Positions 25,641 through 37,100 of a stretch of 64,000 bases of DNA are shown here, in pieces. The notes beneath the pieces were generated by a model, which saw nothing but the letters and a program-made list of their open reading frames with translations, was not told the origin of the DNA and ran no database searches. The translations under genes and the position numbers were made by a program. The stretch spans positions 18,689,020 through 18,753,019 of the forward strand of contig NC_021676.1 of assembly GCF_000247815.1 (NCBI RefSeq), given 5' to 3'. This stretch comes from Ficedula albicollis (taxonomy: Eukaryota > Chordata > Aves > Passeriformes > Muscicapidae). Position 1 is the first letter of the stretch; each line of letters opens with the position of its first letter.

Positions 25641-26205
25641 GTGGGTCCCTTCCCGTTCAGCGCATCCTGTGGTGGGTGATCGTGCATCCTGCTGGCAGCA
25701 GCACCCTGGCTACCACTGGGGAGGGGGGGAACAGCCCAGAACCCACCATTCCCAGTGGTATCTCCAGCACTGCATCCTCTGAGGCTCTGTGCTGCTTGCC
25801 TTGGCCAAAGCAAAGTTTTGGCCCTCCCAAAGCTTTCCCAGGCGACGGAGAAGCCGCGCCCGGGGAAGGCGATGCTGAGGATGCTGCAGGGCTGGCAGTA
25901 GGTGTGGGGTGGGTGGCACAACCTGTGCCCAGCCTGGCTGGGCTCAGGGAGGCAGGTGGGCTGGGCTGGGTTCCCCAGAGCCCGGCAGCCGAGGTGTGCT
26001 TGTCTCAGCCGCGCTCGCTGCCGCTGTCGTTGCAGCTTTGGCAGAACATATGGTGTGTCAGAATCACCCCGCTCCCGAGATCCCGGCACACTCGCAGCAT
26101 AGCAGGGTGAGATACTTTTAGAGCATCTCTTAACTCCTTCCTGCCTGGATTTCCATCCCCCAGCACCACCTGCAAGCATATGGTTCACCCCCACCCCGTC
26201 TTGAG
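25641..26205. other. GC-rich, CpG-containing patch
   Basis: About 25830-26100 carries a local concentration of CpG (GGCGACGGAG, GCCGCGCCCGG, AGCCGCGCTCGCTGCCGC, CCCGAGATCCCGG), unlike its neighbours. Open frames of 144 codons (+) and 229 codons (-) overlap here, as expected in GC-rich DNA, and neither shows a known domain. It could be a small CpG island or promoter of an unannotated transcript, or a chance GC patch. Confidence 0.35.
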
Positions 26206-26330
26206 GTTGGTTTTTTTTTTTTTTTTTTTTTTTTTATTTTTTTTTTCTTTCTGCGTGTTTGGTTTTTTTTGGGGGGGGGGGGGGGGGGGGCTTTTATTTT
26301 TTTTTCTCTCTGCGTGTTTGGATTTTTTTG
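26206..26330 (+). repeat. T-rich tract with G20 run and 59-bp direct duplication
   Basis: T-rich sequence precedes CTGCGTGTTTGG at 26251, then T8 and G20 (26271-26290). CTGCGTGTTTGG recurs at 26310 after another T run. The local arrangement of duplicated flank, T run and G run is the same as at 51.5 kb. Confidence 0.85.
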
Positions 26331-28395
26331 TTGTTGTGGTCTGGGTTTTGTTGGTTGTTTTGCTATCTGTTGTTGTTTTGGTTTGGTTTTTTTTTTTCCC
26401 CCTCCAGAGAAAGGCATCACCTGTATGGTATCACCTGTAGCTATCGGATATGTGGCTTTTTGGGAGTGACATCAGTTCGTCTTTGCTAAGCTTTTGCCCA
26501 AATTTGAAAGACAAACCTCTCAAATAATGAATTCATCCATGTGAGGATTTTTTTGCCCCACTAGCACTACCTGTCTGGGTTTGAGCACTATTTTAATCAC
26601 CTTAATTTACCTTCCCTGCACCTCACAGAGTTTAATATTTTTTTTTATTCTCAAAGATACTTTACCAAGCATAAATATTTCATTCTGTATTTGCATGCCT
26701 TCCTTACCACTGGACTGCTATATTTAATAAGTAAAAAGACAGGAAAATAGTTGCTGCAGTTGCTTGTTACACAGAACTCAAATTTTAATGATTAATGTAA
26801 ATACTTGGTCTTTTCAAGTTTAAATCTGTTTAAAAAAAAATCACCAAACAGTGTTGTTTACATGAAAATGGTGAAAGTAAAGCCAGTTTTTATGAACATA
26901 TAATGGCCTATAACCTCACAATAAACAGGTTTTTTAAAATAGTTAATAGGTATGTTTATTAACATTTGTGTTGGGTTTTTTAAATAAGTTACTTAATGTC
27001 TCCCACCCTACAAAGATGTCAGCAATCAACAACTTCAAGGAATAATCTTGTTTATGTTTTGATGTAAGCATTAAAACCTTCATATTAACACTTGGTTTGT
27101 TTTGGAAAGCAGATCCCAGAGTAGATCCAAGGCTTTCCTTTTTTAATGCTGGGTTTCATCTCAGAACAGACCTTCAAAATAAGGATAAGCAAGTTCCTAA
27201 TTGTATGGAAATACTGCAGTGAGTGTCCACGAGTCTTGCTGATGTACAGCTATCACAGCAATTAAATGCCATGGTTTCATTTTGTCTTTTGCCCTCCCTG
27301 CCAAAACCATCTTGGGCTATTTTTCAAATATCTGCCAGCTTTGTGTTGCCTTTTCTCAGTTTTCTCTCTGCAAACCTGTGTTGCTGTTTGTAATCCCAAG
27401 GGAAATGATCAGATCCCAGAACTCTTGGAACCTGTGGGCTTTTCCCATCCAAACCTGGGTCAGGTGCATCCTGCTGCTGCTCCTTCCCTTTCCTCTGGAT
27501 CAGGACAGCATTGCCCTTTCCCAGTGGGATTTTTCCTGGTGTTTTCCCAGGAGCAGAGCAGCAGGTGGGTGCCCTGGAGCTCCTCTTGCCCACATCTTTT
27601 TGGAAAATGCAGCCTGTGTAAAAATAGTTCTTGCATCCCGTTAGCGGTGCTGGTTTGGTGGGTTTTTTTTGGTTTTTTTTTAACTGCTGAAGAAAAAGAT
27701 AATGGTGTCAGCTGGAGATGGGTGAGGTGGGTATTCAGTGTTTGTAATGTTCCCTTCCCTCCCCCAGCCTTCCTTTCAGAGGAGCTGCAGCATTGCTGGA
27801 GTCTGCAGCTCATTCCTAAGGATAAATTTACCCGAGCTTGGAGAGCAGTTCCCTGTGAGGTGACTCAAAGTGGCTGGGGCTGCAGTGGGAATCCCCAGCC
27901 GAGGTTATGGGATGGCACCAGGGGCTGTAAGGGGTGTCTGCTCCCTCATCCTGGTCTGACCCTGCTGCTAAAACCCTTCCCTGGGCATTGCCAGCTTTGC
28001 GGCCCTTGGCACAGGCAGGAAAAACTGAAGCTCACTTAGAGAACTAAAATTTTAAGAAGTAACACCAGGTACTTTGTAATTCTTCACATTTTTGTGGTTT
28101 TGGTGTGTTCTTTCCTTGGCCTCTGTCCCTCCTGTGGTGATGCCAGGGTGGTTTGGGCAGGTCCCACTTGTGCCTGCCCTTCCTCCCTTCCCCTGCTGCT
28201 CCTGTCAGTGTTGTCATTCCAGTGATAATCCTGCCTCATTTTCACTGACTAATAGTGGTGATTAACCTTTTCAATTTTGACATTATAGATAATAAATCAA
28301 GTGTATTGGCACTGGGTCTGCAGTGGTGCAAGTTTTTAAAGGATAACAAAACAGGGGCTCAGAGCACAGCACAGGCACTGCCTGCTGCCCATCAA
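26331..28395. other. Unique non-coding sequence
   Basis: No supported gene. 26600-27080 is AT-rich and repeat-free and is a candidate for conserved non-coding DNA. The 257-codon + strand frame at 27266-28039 is the longest frame outside a tandem repeat. It is rich in Cys, Phe, Trp and Pro, as expected when a T-rich strand lacks stops by chance, and no domain is recognisable. Confidence 0.45.
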
Positions 28396-28880
28396 AGAAG
28401 TGTTCAGGGTTGGCAAAGACCTCTCAGATCATCCAGTCCTGCTGCCAACCCAGCACCACTGCCAGGTTCACCACTAAACATGTCCTCAAGTGCCACATCC
28501 ACATGTGTTTCCAGCACTTCCAGGGGTGGTGACCCCTCCACTTCCTTGGGCAGCCTGTTCCAAAGCTTTGCAACCCTTCCTGGGGGAAATGTGTTTCTAA
28601 TATCCAGTCTAAACTTCTCCTGGTGCAACTTGCAGCTGTTCCGTGGGAGCAGATCCCAAATCCCCCCTGGCTGTCCCCTCCTGAGCCACAAGGCCCCTCC
28701 TGAGCCTCTTTTCTCCAGGCTCGGCCCCTTTCCAGCTCCCTCAGGAATTCTCCAGCCCCTTCCCAGCTCCATTCCCTTCTCTGGACATACTCCAGCCCCT
28801 CAATGTCCTTCTTGTCCTGAGGGCCCCAGAACTGCCCCCAGGACTGGAGGTTCCTCAGCAGTGTCCAGCACAGGGAAATG
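28396..28880 (-). mobile_element. CR1 LINE 3' end with remnant of polymerase C-terminus
   Basis: The + strand reads the reverse complement of CR1: GATCATCCAGTCCTGCTGCC near the 3' end, then a block ending in clustered CCAGCCCCTTCCCAGCTCC and CCCCAGAACTGCCCCCAGGA. The minus frame 28772-28404 contains RLDIR and WNRLPKEV, matching the known C-terminal end of the CR1 reverse-transcriptase ORF. The element is 5' truncated and long dead. It is the longest CR1 copy in the window. Confidence 0.9.
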
Positions 28881-31800
28881 ATAATTTCTTAAGTCCTGCT
28901 GGGCACACCATTTCCTGGAAATCAGCACTAATTGCTGTACAGGGTGGGGAATTTTCAGACATGTGTGTCTGTGTGCAGGGACAGTTTGATAATCTGTTTA
29001 TAGCATTGGACATGGCTATTTTCAGGTCTTTCTCCCCCCCCTCTGCTTTCAGTCTGTGGAAGAAACAAATCCTTCCCTAGGATTTGAGATGCTTCCTTCC
29101 ACAGGAGGATGAGACTCCTCCAGGGAAAGGCAGCGAGGGCCCAGTGGTGATGGAGGGAAGAGAAATCCAGTTTTGTCTTTTCCCCTCTGTGGCTGTGCCA
29201 GATGGGACACCCAGCCTGGCACGTGGTGTCTTTCTGTTCCTGGTGCCATTCCGGGGTGGCAGTGCTGTGACACTCCATTCCCAGGGCTCCTGACACACAG
29301 ATCCACGAGGATCACCAGCAGGAGCCGTGGTCTGTTAAACATTTTGCTTTGTGCCACCGGCTCATGGATAGAAAGGTGCGGCCACAAGCTGTCAGTGGCA
29401 TCTCTCTCTGTGCCTTGGTGTCCTCTGCTGCTTCCCAGCACATCCCTGCTGCTGTGGGGCCAGGCTGTCACGTGTGCCAGGTGCTGTTCGCTCAGGTTGA
29501 GTTTGCCGTGGTGCATCGGAGCGCTGGCAGTCACCCGATAGCTGGGGACCTCACCGTGCCTTCCTTCTTGGAGACATTGTTAATTAAATTTTTTATGAAG
29601 GAGCTGAGGCACACCAGCAGCGATCTCCTTTCAAGCAGAAATGTAGCAGGCAGTTCCCAAAGAGACCTCATCTGCTCTCTTCTCTAGGAAAATCAATTAG
29701 TGTTATGAATGTGTGATAGCTTCTTAAAAATCTGGCGTCTTGGAGAAGTCTTTGCACCTTGGAGTGGCAAAGGGAGGGATGTGGCCTCTTGCTCCTCCTC
29801 CCTTCCCTGCTCCCTCCCTTGCTTTGGCTGCTGAGCATGGCTGTGGGCATCCACCTGAAGTTCCTTCAAGTTTTTCTGAATTCTCTTTTAAAGCAAAGAC
29901 CAAGCGTAGAGTTGTTTGGCTTGCTAAGGGTGATATGTAAACGGAGACATCCACGCTTTGGTAGCTCTTACTTCATCAGCATCCCCAGGCAGGGGTTTGC
30001 TTAGGCAAATTCTTGTTTCATGTTTTCTAAGAAGCACTTTTTATTTAGTGAGTGACCCGTGGAACAGGCTGTAGATGTGTCATCGCTGACTCTGTCATGG
30101 GGCAGCCATTTGTGCTTCTACTTAAATGCTGTTTTAATTCTCTCTCTGAAGTGTAAACACCATCTCCTTGTTGACTGTTGTGTTTGTGTTTTGAACTTCC
30201 TATCCAAGCTTAAACACTGATTTTATTTTCCCCCACACCTATCCAAGCAGAGCTACACACTAAAGATGAAAAATATCATACTTACATGCTAAAATGCTTA
30301 ATAGCTATGTAGCAGTTATAGACAAAAGATCATTTTCTCAGCATGACAGTGTTACTGGAGTAAATGACTTCAACCAAATGAAAAAGGTGATGTTTGCTGT
30401 ATGTATTTTTGCCTGAGCCTTTATTTTCTGTTGTGGCTTCTACAATATTTGACATTTAGAATATGCTTTCAGGAGATTTTTCTAAACAAATTGTGTAAGA
30501 AAAGAAAATGAGGGATTAATCCACGAAAAATATAAAAGTTGCTTCTGAAACCACCTTCCCAAACACATGCAAATTGGAGAGTAGCAATTTGCCTTTTTAC
30601 CCGGGATGCTGAAGTGTTGCCACCGCTGTTCCACCTTCCTGTCACTCCTTTGTTCCCTCTGTCACAGAAGTGACTTTCACCCATGCAAAATGTATGATTG
30701 CACAGGCTCTGACCTTTACAAACTGCGCCCTTGTTTCCTCCCCATCAGTCCTTACAGAAATAGCTCAGATTTCCCTGCTTTGGCTCTGCTGGTTCACATC
30801 TTGGAAAGGAGGCAGGCAAGCCCATCCTTCTGCCTCCAAACACACAGACACACGCAGACATCCCAAATCAACATTCCTAGGTCTGCACTTACCTTGTAGA
30901 GAGAGGGAGGAAGGAGGAAATGAGTTCAGCATTGACTGTTTGCAGGGTTGATCCAGCCCAGGTGTGCAGCCCACGGATCCGTGCAAGACTCGCTCCGGGG
31001 GTGGTGCTTCCCCAGCAGGCTCTGACAGTGTCCTTGTCCCAGCTCTGGGGACATGCTGGGCCTGTGGGAGCTCAGGGATTTATAAAGGGAAAAAGGAGCA
31101 TCCCAAGATGCAGAGAAGTGGGTGTTGGGTTGTTCTGGGGCAGCTGGGAGCGGCGAGGGGAGGGAGAAGCTGGGATCGCTGGCTGTCATTCTCTTGCTCT
31201 TCTCCTTGTCCTCACTCAGAGCTTTTCATCTTTTCTTCTGCTTTGTCCCTCACTGTCGTCATTTTTCCTGGTTATTTACCTTCCTGCTATGCCTGTCCAT
31301 AAGATCCTATAGAGGGATCTTATTTCAGGCCCTGTTCCTGTTTGCCAAACACTTTTTCCTGTCCTAATACATCATAGACTCCAAACTGCTCTGACAACGA
31401 CTTCAGACTCCTTTTTGCACTTTACACCTGGCACTGTGAAGTCCTGCTCTTTAGACATTCCCACAGATGTGTGATGACATTTAATCTGTATCAGATTCAA
31501 TTATCTTTTTTTCCTTCCTTTCCTTAGAATTTTGGAGGTGTATGAACAGTCTCAACACCTTGCAGCAGATAACTGGGTTCCCAGAAATGTATTCCTTAGC
31601 CTTTCCTTACAGATCCTCATCTGCAAAGAAGAGGTAAATAATTCAGGCATAAGTTAAAGGAATATCATGAGGATAAATTGTTATTTGAAAACTGGTTTTG
31701 GAAGTGTTTTAGCTGCTTGGGATCCTTCTGTTCCCAAAGTTCCAGGAGAGCTGTTCTGGATGTATGTATTTTGTGATTTATTTAGCAAGCACTTCCAAGC

Positions 31801-33181
31801 ATGTTCTCAGCTGCTGCAGTGAGCCAGAGCCTGAGGAGGCAAGTTTGGGATGACACTTTTCTCTCCAGGTGATGGACCAGATCTCTGCTTCCTTTGTGTT
31901 TCCTGTGCTTGGGAATGTGTCAGCTCCTGGTGTGAGCAGAGCCATCAGCGCTGCGCCAGCCAGAGAAAAAGCCAAGTAAAAGCAGCTGAATTTCAAGGGT
32001 GGAAGGTAGTTTCCAAAGGAAGTTTTTATGGGAATGATATTTTCCTGGTTTTTACAAATATCTTTGTACTCTGGATTTCATTCTGGGTGTGGATCTTCTG
32101 GCTTCAGCCAAGGCTTTCTTCTGTTTCACTGCCTGAGCATCACCTCTGCAGTGCTGTTCTCCAGGTGGCCCTGCACTGTGCTGGATGTACCTGCTGCTGG
32201 CAGCTTGGAGTTCTTAAGATGTGACTTTTCCCAGTGTACAAACCAAACTGGCAGAGACAGATCTCATTTTCAACTCGTGCATAGTTTTTAAACATTTACA
32301 TGGAAGTTGAGTATTAATGATCCAGTGGCTGTTCCACACCAGGGTATAAAGCATTTCAAAGTCCTGCAGGCTGCTGAATTTTGTATGGAGGCAGGTTGAG
32401 CAGATCTTTAATTGAGCTCCCAGGAAAATCAGGAGAGCGTGGTGTGGCTTTTCATTCTGAGCTTTGTGTCTGGGAAATGCAAACACACTCAGCACCCTCA
32501 TCTCCCTGGCATTGTAGTTACTACAGGATATGACTTAATGAGTAGGCAAAGAAAGGTGTTTGCAAAGCCTGATGTGATATTTAGTTTTACCTTTTCCTGA
32601 GGTTTGCCTTTAGCTGTATTTATTTTTGTGTGGAGGAAATAGTCACATCAAAATTTGCCAGATGTGTTGGTGCTCTGCAGGCTCCTGCCCCAGGAGTGGT
32701 GTGTGGCTGTGTCACTGTTCCTGTGATTGATCAGCTGCCTGGATGATGGTGAAACACACCCCTTTCCTTATGCACAGCTGCATCATTTGGGGTTTTTGGA
32801 GTTAGCATGTAGCTGCAGGCTCTGAGGTGATCCTGGGGAGCAGAAGGTGTGGGTTGTGTAGCAGCGTGTGGTCAGCAGCCTGTGCTCTGGGTTTCATTTA
32901 TTACCAGCTCACATCTGCTGCATTCACCTTGTTCAGGAGTTGCTGACATGGGTCCTCTGTTGTTCAGGCTGTTTTGTGTCTTACTGATGCCAGACATGTT
33001 TTGGTAATTTGGTGATATAATGGTATTTCAACTTCTTTATCTCTAAAAACCAAACAAAAGCCTTCTTACCCCAAAAGCCCTTCAACACCTACATTAAAAG
33101 ATGATGTTTTGCAAAGAGGATCTCTTGGAAGTCTCTTGGTTCTATGGTTTGTATTGTAATGGTTTAAACAACTAAGTATGT
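28881..33181. other. Unique non-coding sequence
   Basis: No supported gene. 29050-29560 is somewhat GC-rich and carries several overlapping chance frames. 30120-30560 and 31380-31700 are AT-rich, repeat-free unique DNA. No transposon is recognised. Confidence 0.45.
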
Positions 33182-33425
33182 CATAGAATCATAGAATATC
33201 CTGGGTTGGAAGGGATCCACCAGGATCTTTTAGTCCTACCTCTGGTCCTGCACAGGCACCCCAACAATCCCACCCTGTCCAAGCACTCCTGGAGCTCTGG
33301 CAGCCCTGGGACTCCCCATTCCCTGGGGAGCCTGGGCAGTGCCCAGCACCCTCTGGGGGAAGAACCCTTCCCTAAAATCCAACCTAAACCTCCCCTGGCA
33401 CCATAGATCCAGCCATTTCTTTGGG
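33182..33425 (-). mobile_element. CR1 LINE 3' end
   Basis: Begins CATAGAATCATAGAATATCC and continues TGGGTTGGAAGGGATCCACC, then TCCAAGCACTCCTGGAGCTC and CCTGGGCAGTGCCCAGCACC. This is the antisense CR1 tail. The copy is well preserved. Similarity fades after about 33410, so the right end is approximate. Confidence 0.92.
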
Positions 33426-35047
33426 GGCTATCATGGGTCCCCAGAGAGGAGAGAGACTTTTGTTGACTCTGTGTCTCTTCTGTAAATGGTGAGTAGTGTC
33501 CCACCCACCTCACCAGGAATAATCCAGAGCATCCTCTGAAGGATCCAGATGCCCCTGGGATCTGTCTCCTCCCTGCACACCAGCCATCCTGTTTACAGAG
33601 CTCAGGTATTTTAGTAGCATGGGTGTAAATCCACATCTGCCCTGCCAACAGAACTTGTTCCTGGATCAGGCAGAGATTGACAAGACTTTTCCCGTTTGTT
33701 CTGCATCACTTGCTGCTTCCCATCAAACCAGCAAGCTGAAGGAGGCAGAGGTCCTGCAGGAAAAGGAGTCTGTTATCTCTTAAGGAGTGAATAGCAGCGT
33801 GTGTACACAGGGGACAGCACTGCACTGCTCAAGTGGGCTCTGCTTAGATGCTGTCAGATGTGGAGTCTTTAAACTTGGACTTATTTTGCATGGAATTCTT
33901 CAGGGTTTTAGAAGAGGGAGGGAAAAAAAAAACCTGGTCTCTTTTGGAGCTCTGTGCTAGACAGCAAAAAAGCTGCTGTGTTTTAATAAGAAGCTGCTCC
34001 CTTTTTTCTTTGTCTCGTAGAGTTTGCTCTCTGGTGTTGATTGAGCTGTAACTCTCTCGGGCACCTTTGCAAATACAGCCTGGTTCATGGGAATTATGCT
34101 GGGCTTCCTCTTGTCCTCTTCCTCTCACCTTCCTCTGCATCCCCTGGGCACAGGGAAAGGTGCCTGGCCCAGGGATGGACCCACCAAACCACAGGCATGT
34201 CTGAGCCAGGTACTCACCTTCCTCTGTCTTGCAGGGTCTGGGAGGTAGAACCTGCTCTTCCCAGACTTCCCAGCATAATTTGTGGTTTCCAAGATGTGAA
34301 TTTTCATGGGATAGCTGCCTTTCAAAAATGAGTCTGCATCAACATTTCTGGCTAATGAAACCTTTCCCTCTTGCTCTCCACTACAGGCTCAGGGGGTTTT
34401 TGAGCCTCTGGAGGAGCTTGGCTGCTCTGGTCTCAGCCCATCAAGAGTTCAGGGCAGCTTAGGTGATGGGGAGTGATTTGGTGAATGATGCACGTGTAAA
34501 TCCCATCACTAGTCCCTGGATGCATAGGAGGATGGATTAGGAAATGGAACCCTGGTGGAAATAGCTGTGGTGTGATGGAAGCTGCTCATTCTGCTGACAC
34601 ACAGGATGCTTGAAAACAAAGGCTCGTCCCCCAGAGTTTCCAGCACTGCCATGTAATCTTTTCCCCACTGAACTGAATTGTTCCTGTGGTCTCTAATGGG
34701 AGTTGTGTGGCTCACTCCCCTGCACTGGGCTTTGAGGAGCAAGCAGGGGTTAATATTAAAGCAGAGCCTGCTGCTTTAGAAATGGGGGAAAGTAGATGCA
34801 AATTACTGTGAATGCTAATTGTTTCTATTTGAAAATTCTTGTAGTGTTTTTCGGAAAACATTCCCATTAAGTAAGCATTAGGTGGATGGCTGAACTGTTT
34901 GCAGAAAATCTCCTCAGCCATGTGTGGAGGTTGTGTAAGAAGATGAAAAATGCATATGGAGCCTTCTGGTGTCTCATGTAGCCTTCCTTGGGAGCCTGGA
35001 GCTGTGCCTGTCACACACAGAGCAGCGTGGACTTGAGGCACTTGTGT
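33426..35047. other. Unique non-coding sequence
   Basis: No supported gene. A pyrimidine tract ending CTTGCAG at 34234 and another ending CTACAG at 34386 look like splice acceptors but lack convincing coding frames or partner donors. Confidence 0.45.
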
Positions 35048-35402
35048 AAAAAAGGGGAGGGAACAGATTCCTAAAAACTTGAGTCCTAAAATCCTGGATC
35101 TGAGCAGGTCAGGGAAATAACTCCTTTTTATACCAAACACAGGCAGGTATCTCTCTGAGCTTTCCCAGTGGCTGTGCTGCCAGGAAAAGGGGAGGGAACA
35201 GATTCCTAAAAACTGAGTCCTAAAATCCTGGAACTGAGCAGGTCAGGGAAATAACTCCTTTTTATAAAAAGGGGAGGGAACAGATTCCTAAAAACTTGAG
35301 TCCTAAAATCCTGGATCTGAGCAGGTCAGGGAAATAACTCCTTTTTATACCAAACACAGGCAGGTATCTCTCTGAGCTTTCCCAGTGGCTGTGCTGCCAG
35401 TT
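35048..35402. repeat. Threefold direct repeat (about 136, 83 and 137 bp)
   Basis: AAAAGGGGAGGGAACAGATT starts copies near 35050, 35184 and 35267. Copies 1 and 3 share the tail ACCAAACACAGGCAGGTATC through CAGTGGCTGTGCTGCCAG. Copy 2 is cut short after CTCCTTTTTATA and has at least two differences (one T missing in ACTTGAG, and GGAACTG for GGATCTG). The sequence variants argue for a genuine local duplication. Confidence 0.95.
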
Positions 35403-35864
35403 TTGTGGCTTTTTGTGCAGCAAGAGCCTGATGCCACCCTGTTAAATAAATGAGGATCCCTTCATTGACCGAGGGTGCAGCCCTGAGGAGTGAGCTCTGG
35501 GATCGCTCATCCAGGTGGAAACAGCTCTGCCAGTCCCCCAGTGCTGGGTTGTGACTGGATCAGAAGTTGGGTGCCATCAAATTACCACTGCCACAGCCTC
35601 TGCCTGCTCTGGGCCCCTCTCAGCCTGCCCTGCTGGTGGGCTCAGGTGAGTGCTGTAATTGCATTGCAGGGGAGCAGGCTGGATGCTCTGTGTCATGCTG
35701 CAGACCTTTCATCTGGATGGAGCCCTGGCAGCTGTGCTGAGCACTGCAGAGGTAAGAGGGCAGCTGGCAGGGCTCGCTGTGCAAGGGTGGGAAGAAGGAG
35801 AAAGGAGAAAACAGGGCTGGCTCCCTCCCTGTGCTCAGACTGCTGCCAGGGTCTGTGGCTTGGT
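35403..35864. other. Unique sequence with a weak exon-like block
   Basis: At 35670-35751 an 82-bp block sits between a GCATTGCAG acceptor and a GCAGAG/GTAAGAG donor, with one open + frame. No domain is recognised and the polypyrimidine tract is poor. I treat it as a weak candidate exon only. Confidence 0.2.
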
Positions 35865-35869
35865 AATGT

Positions 35870-36270
35870 GTGCTCTTGTTTTTACACCTGTTCATGTTTT
35901 TACAAGTGTGTTCACGTTTGTCCATGTGTGTACTCATGTACATGTGCATTCATGTCTTTGCATGTTTGTACACATATGTTCATGCTTGTACATGTATGTT
36001 TATGTGTGTTCATGTTTGTAGACGTGTTCATGTCTGTACATGTGTGTTCATGTTCGTACACATTCATGTTTATACACATGTGTTCATGTCTGTGCGTGTG
36101 TTCATGTTTGTATACATTCATGTTTACACACATGTGTTCATGTGTGTTCATGTCTGTACATGCGTGTTCATGTTTATACACATGTGTTCCTGTTTGTACA
36201 CATGCATTCATGTTTGTTCATGTCTGTACACGTGTGCTCATGTTTATACATGTGTGTTCATGTGTGTGTA
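35870..36270. repeat. Degenerate TGTTCATG/TGTACATG repeat array
   Basis: Alternating purine-pyrimidine motifs (TGTTCATGT, TTGTACACATG, TGTGTGTTCATG) recur with loose periods of about 12-28 bp over 400 bp. Alternating purine-pyrimidine DNA of this kind can adopt Z-form or cruciform structures. The Cys/Val/His/Phe-rich frames of 146-335 codons that cross it on the + strand (for example 35490-36497) and the minus frame at 35912-36211 are products of the repeat. Confidence 0.9.
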
Positions 36271-36484
36271 CCTGCCCCTGCTCGCCCAGCAGCAAAACCC
36301 CCGGGCCACTTTTCCTGCCAGATGCAGTTTCCAGCAGTTTCCATGTTGAAGAGTCTGTACACGTGTGCTCATGTTTATTCATGTGTGTTCATGTGTGTGT
36401 ACCTGCCCCTGCTCGCCCAGCAGCAAAACCCCCGGGCCACTTTTCCTGCCAGATGCAGTTTCCAGCAGTTTCCATGTTGAAGAG
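36223..36484. repeat. 131-bp tandem duplication
   Basis: TCTGTACACGTGTGCTCATG starts both copies, at 36223 and 36354. Each runs through GTACCTGCCCCTGCTCGCCC and GCCAGATGCAGTTTCCAGCA to CATGTTGAAGAG. One visible difference is TTATACATG versus TTATTCATG. The left third of each unit belongs to the TGT/CATG array, so the array edge was duplicated together with flanking unique DNA. Confidence 0.95.
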
Positions 36485-37025
36485 CAGAGGCAGGTGATGC
36501 TGAGCTGTAAAATGCAGCTGTGGGGGAGCAGCAGGGGCAGCTCTGGGGCTGATCTCAGGGCTGAGTGCTGCCCTGCCTGGTGCAGAGCTCTGGCAGAGGG
36601 TGGTTGAGCTCTGTGTTCACACCAGGAAAGCCAAGTGGGAGGGAGTTTGAATGCCACGGTGTGTTTGCCTTCAGCTGTGTTGTGATTTAGTGCTGGGGTT
36701 TTTTTCCTGCTGCTTGAATGTGGTGAAAGGAGATGCAGTGGGTTGATTCACCAAAGCCTCTCTCTCACTCCTCTCTGAAGCTGGACAGGGGAGAGAAAAT
36801 GTAATGGAGGGTTCATGAGCTGAGCTAAGGTCCAGGAGGGATCACTCACCAAACGCCACCACAGGCAAAACGGGCTTGAATTAGAGATATTCACTCAATT
36901 TATTGCTTACAAAGCCAGAGCAGGATAATGAGAAGTGAAGTAAGACCTTCAGAACTTCTGCCCCCCACCTCTCCCTTCTTCCCAGCTCTGCTTCCTCCCT
37001 TCAGAGGTGCAGGGAGACAGGGAAT
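36485..37025. other. Unique non-coding sequence
   Basis: No gene or transposon is recognised. Confidence 0.5.
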
Positions 37026-37100
37026 GGGGGTGTCATTCCAACCCCCTGCCATGGGCAGGGACACCTTCCACCATCCCTGCTTGCTCCAAGCCCTGCCCTG
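37026..37100 (-). mobile_element. Short CR1 LINE fragment
   Basis: TCATTCCAACCCCCTGCCAT, GGGCAGGGACACCTTCCACC and CTTGCTCCAAGCCCTGCCC follow the antisense CR1 tail. The terminal repeats are missing. It is a fragment of about 75 bp. Confidence 0.8.

Noticed and set aside
25505..26194. 229-codon minus and 144-codon plus frames
   Set aside because: GC-rich patch with long frames on both strands, part of it over a CR1 tail. Neither shows a recognisable domain.
27266..28039. 257-codon + strand frame, longest outside tandem repeats
   Set aside because: Cys/Phe/Trp/Pro-rich chance composition, no domain, and overlapping frames on both strands.
34210..34462. Acceptor-like tracts at 34234 and 34386 with a GT at 34463
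   Set aside because: No open frame joins them sensibly, the downstream segment has stops in useful frames, and the donor match is weak.
35490..36497. 335-codon frame rich in Cys, Val, His and Phe
   Set aside because: Generated by the TGT/CATG repeat array. Parallel frames in other phases show the same monotony.
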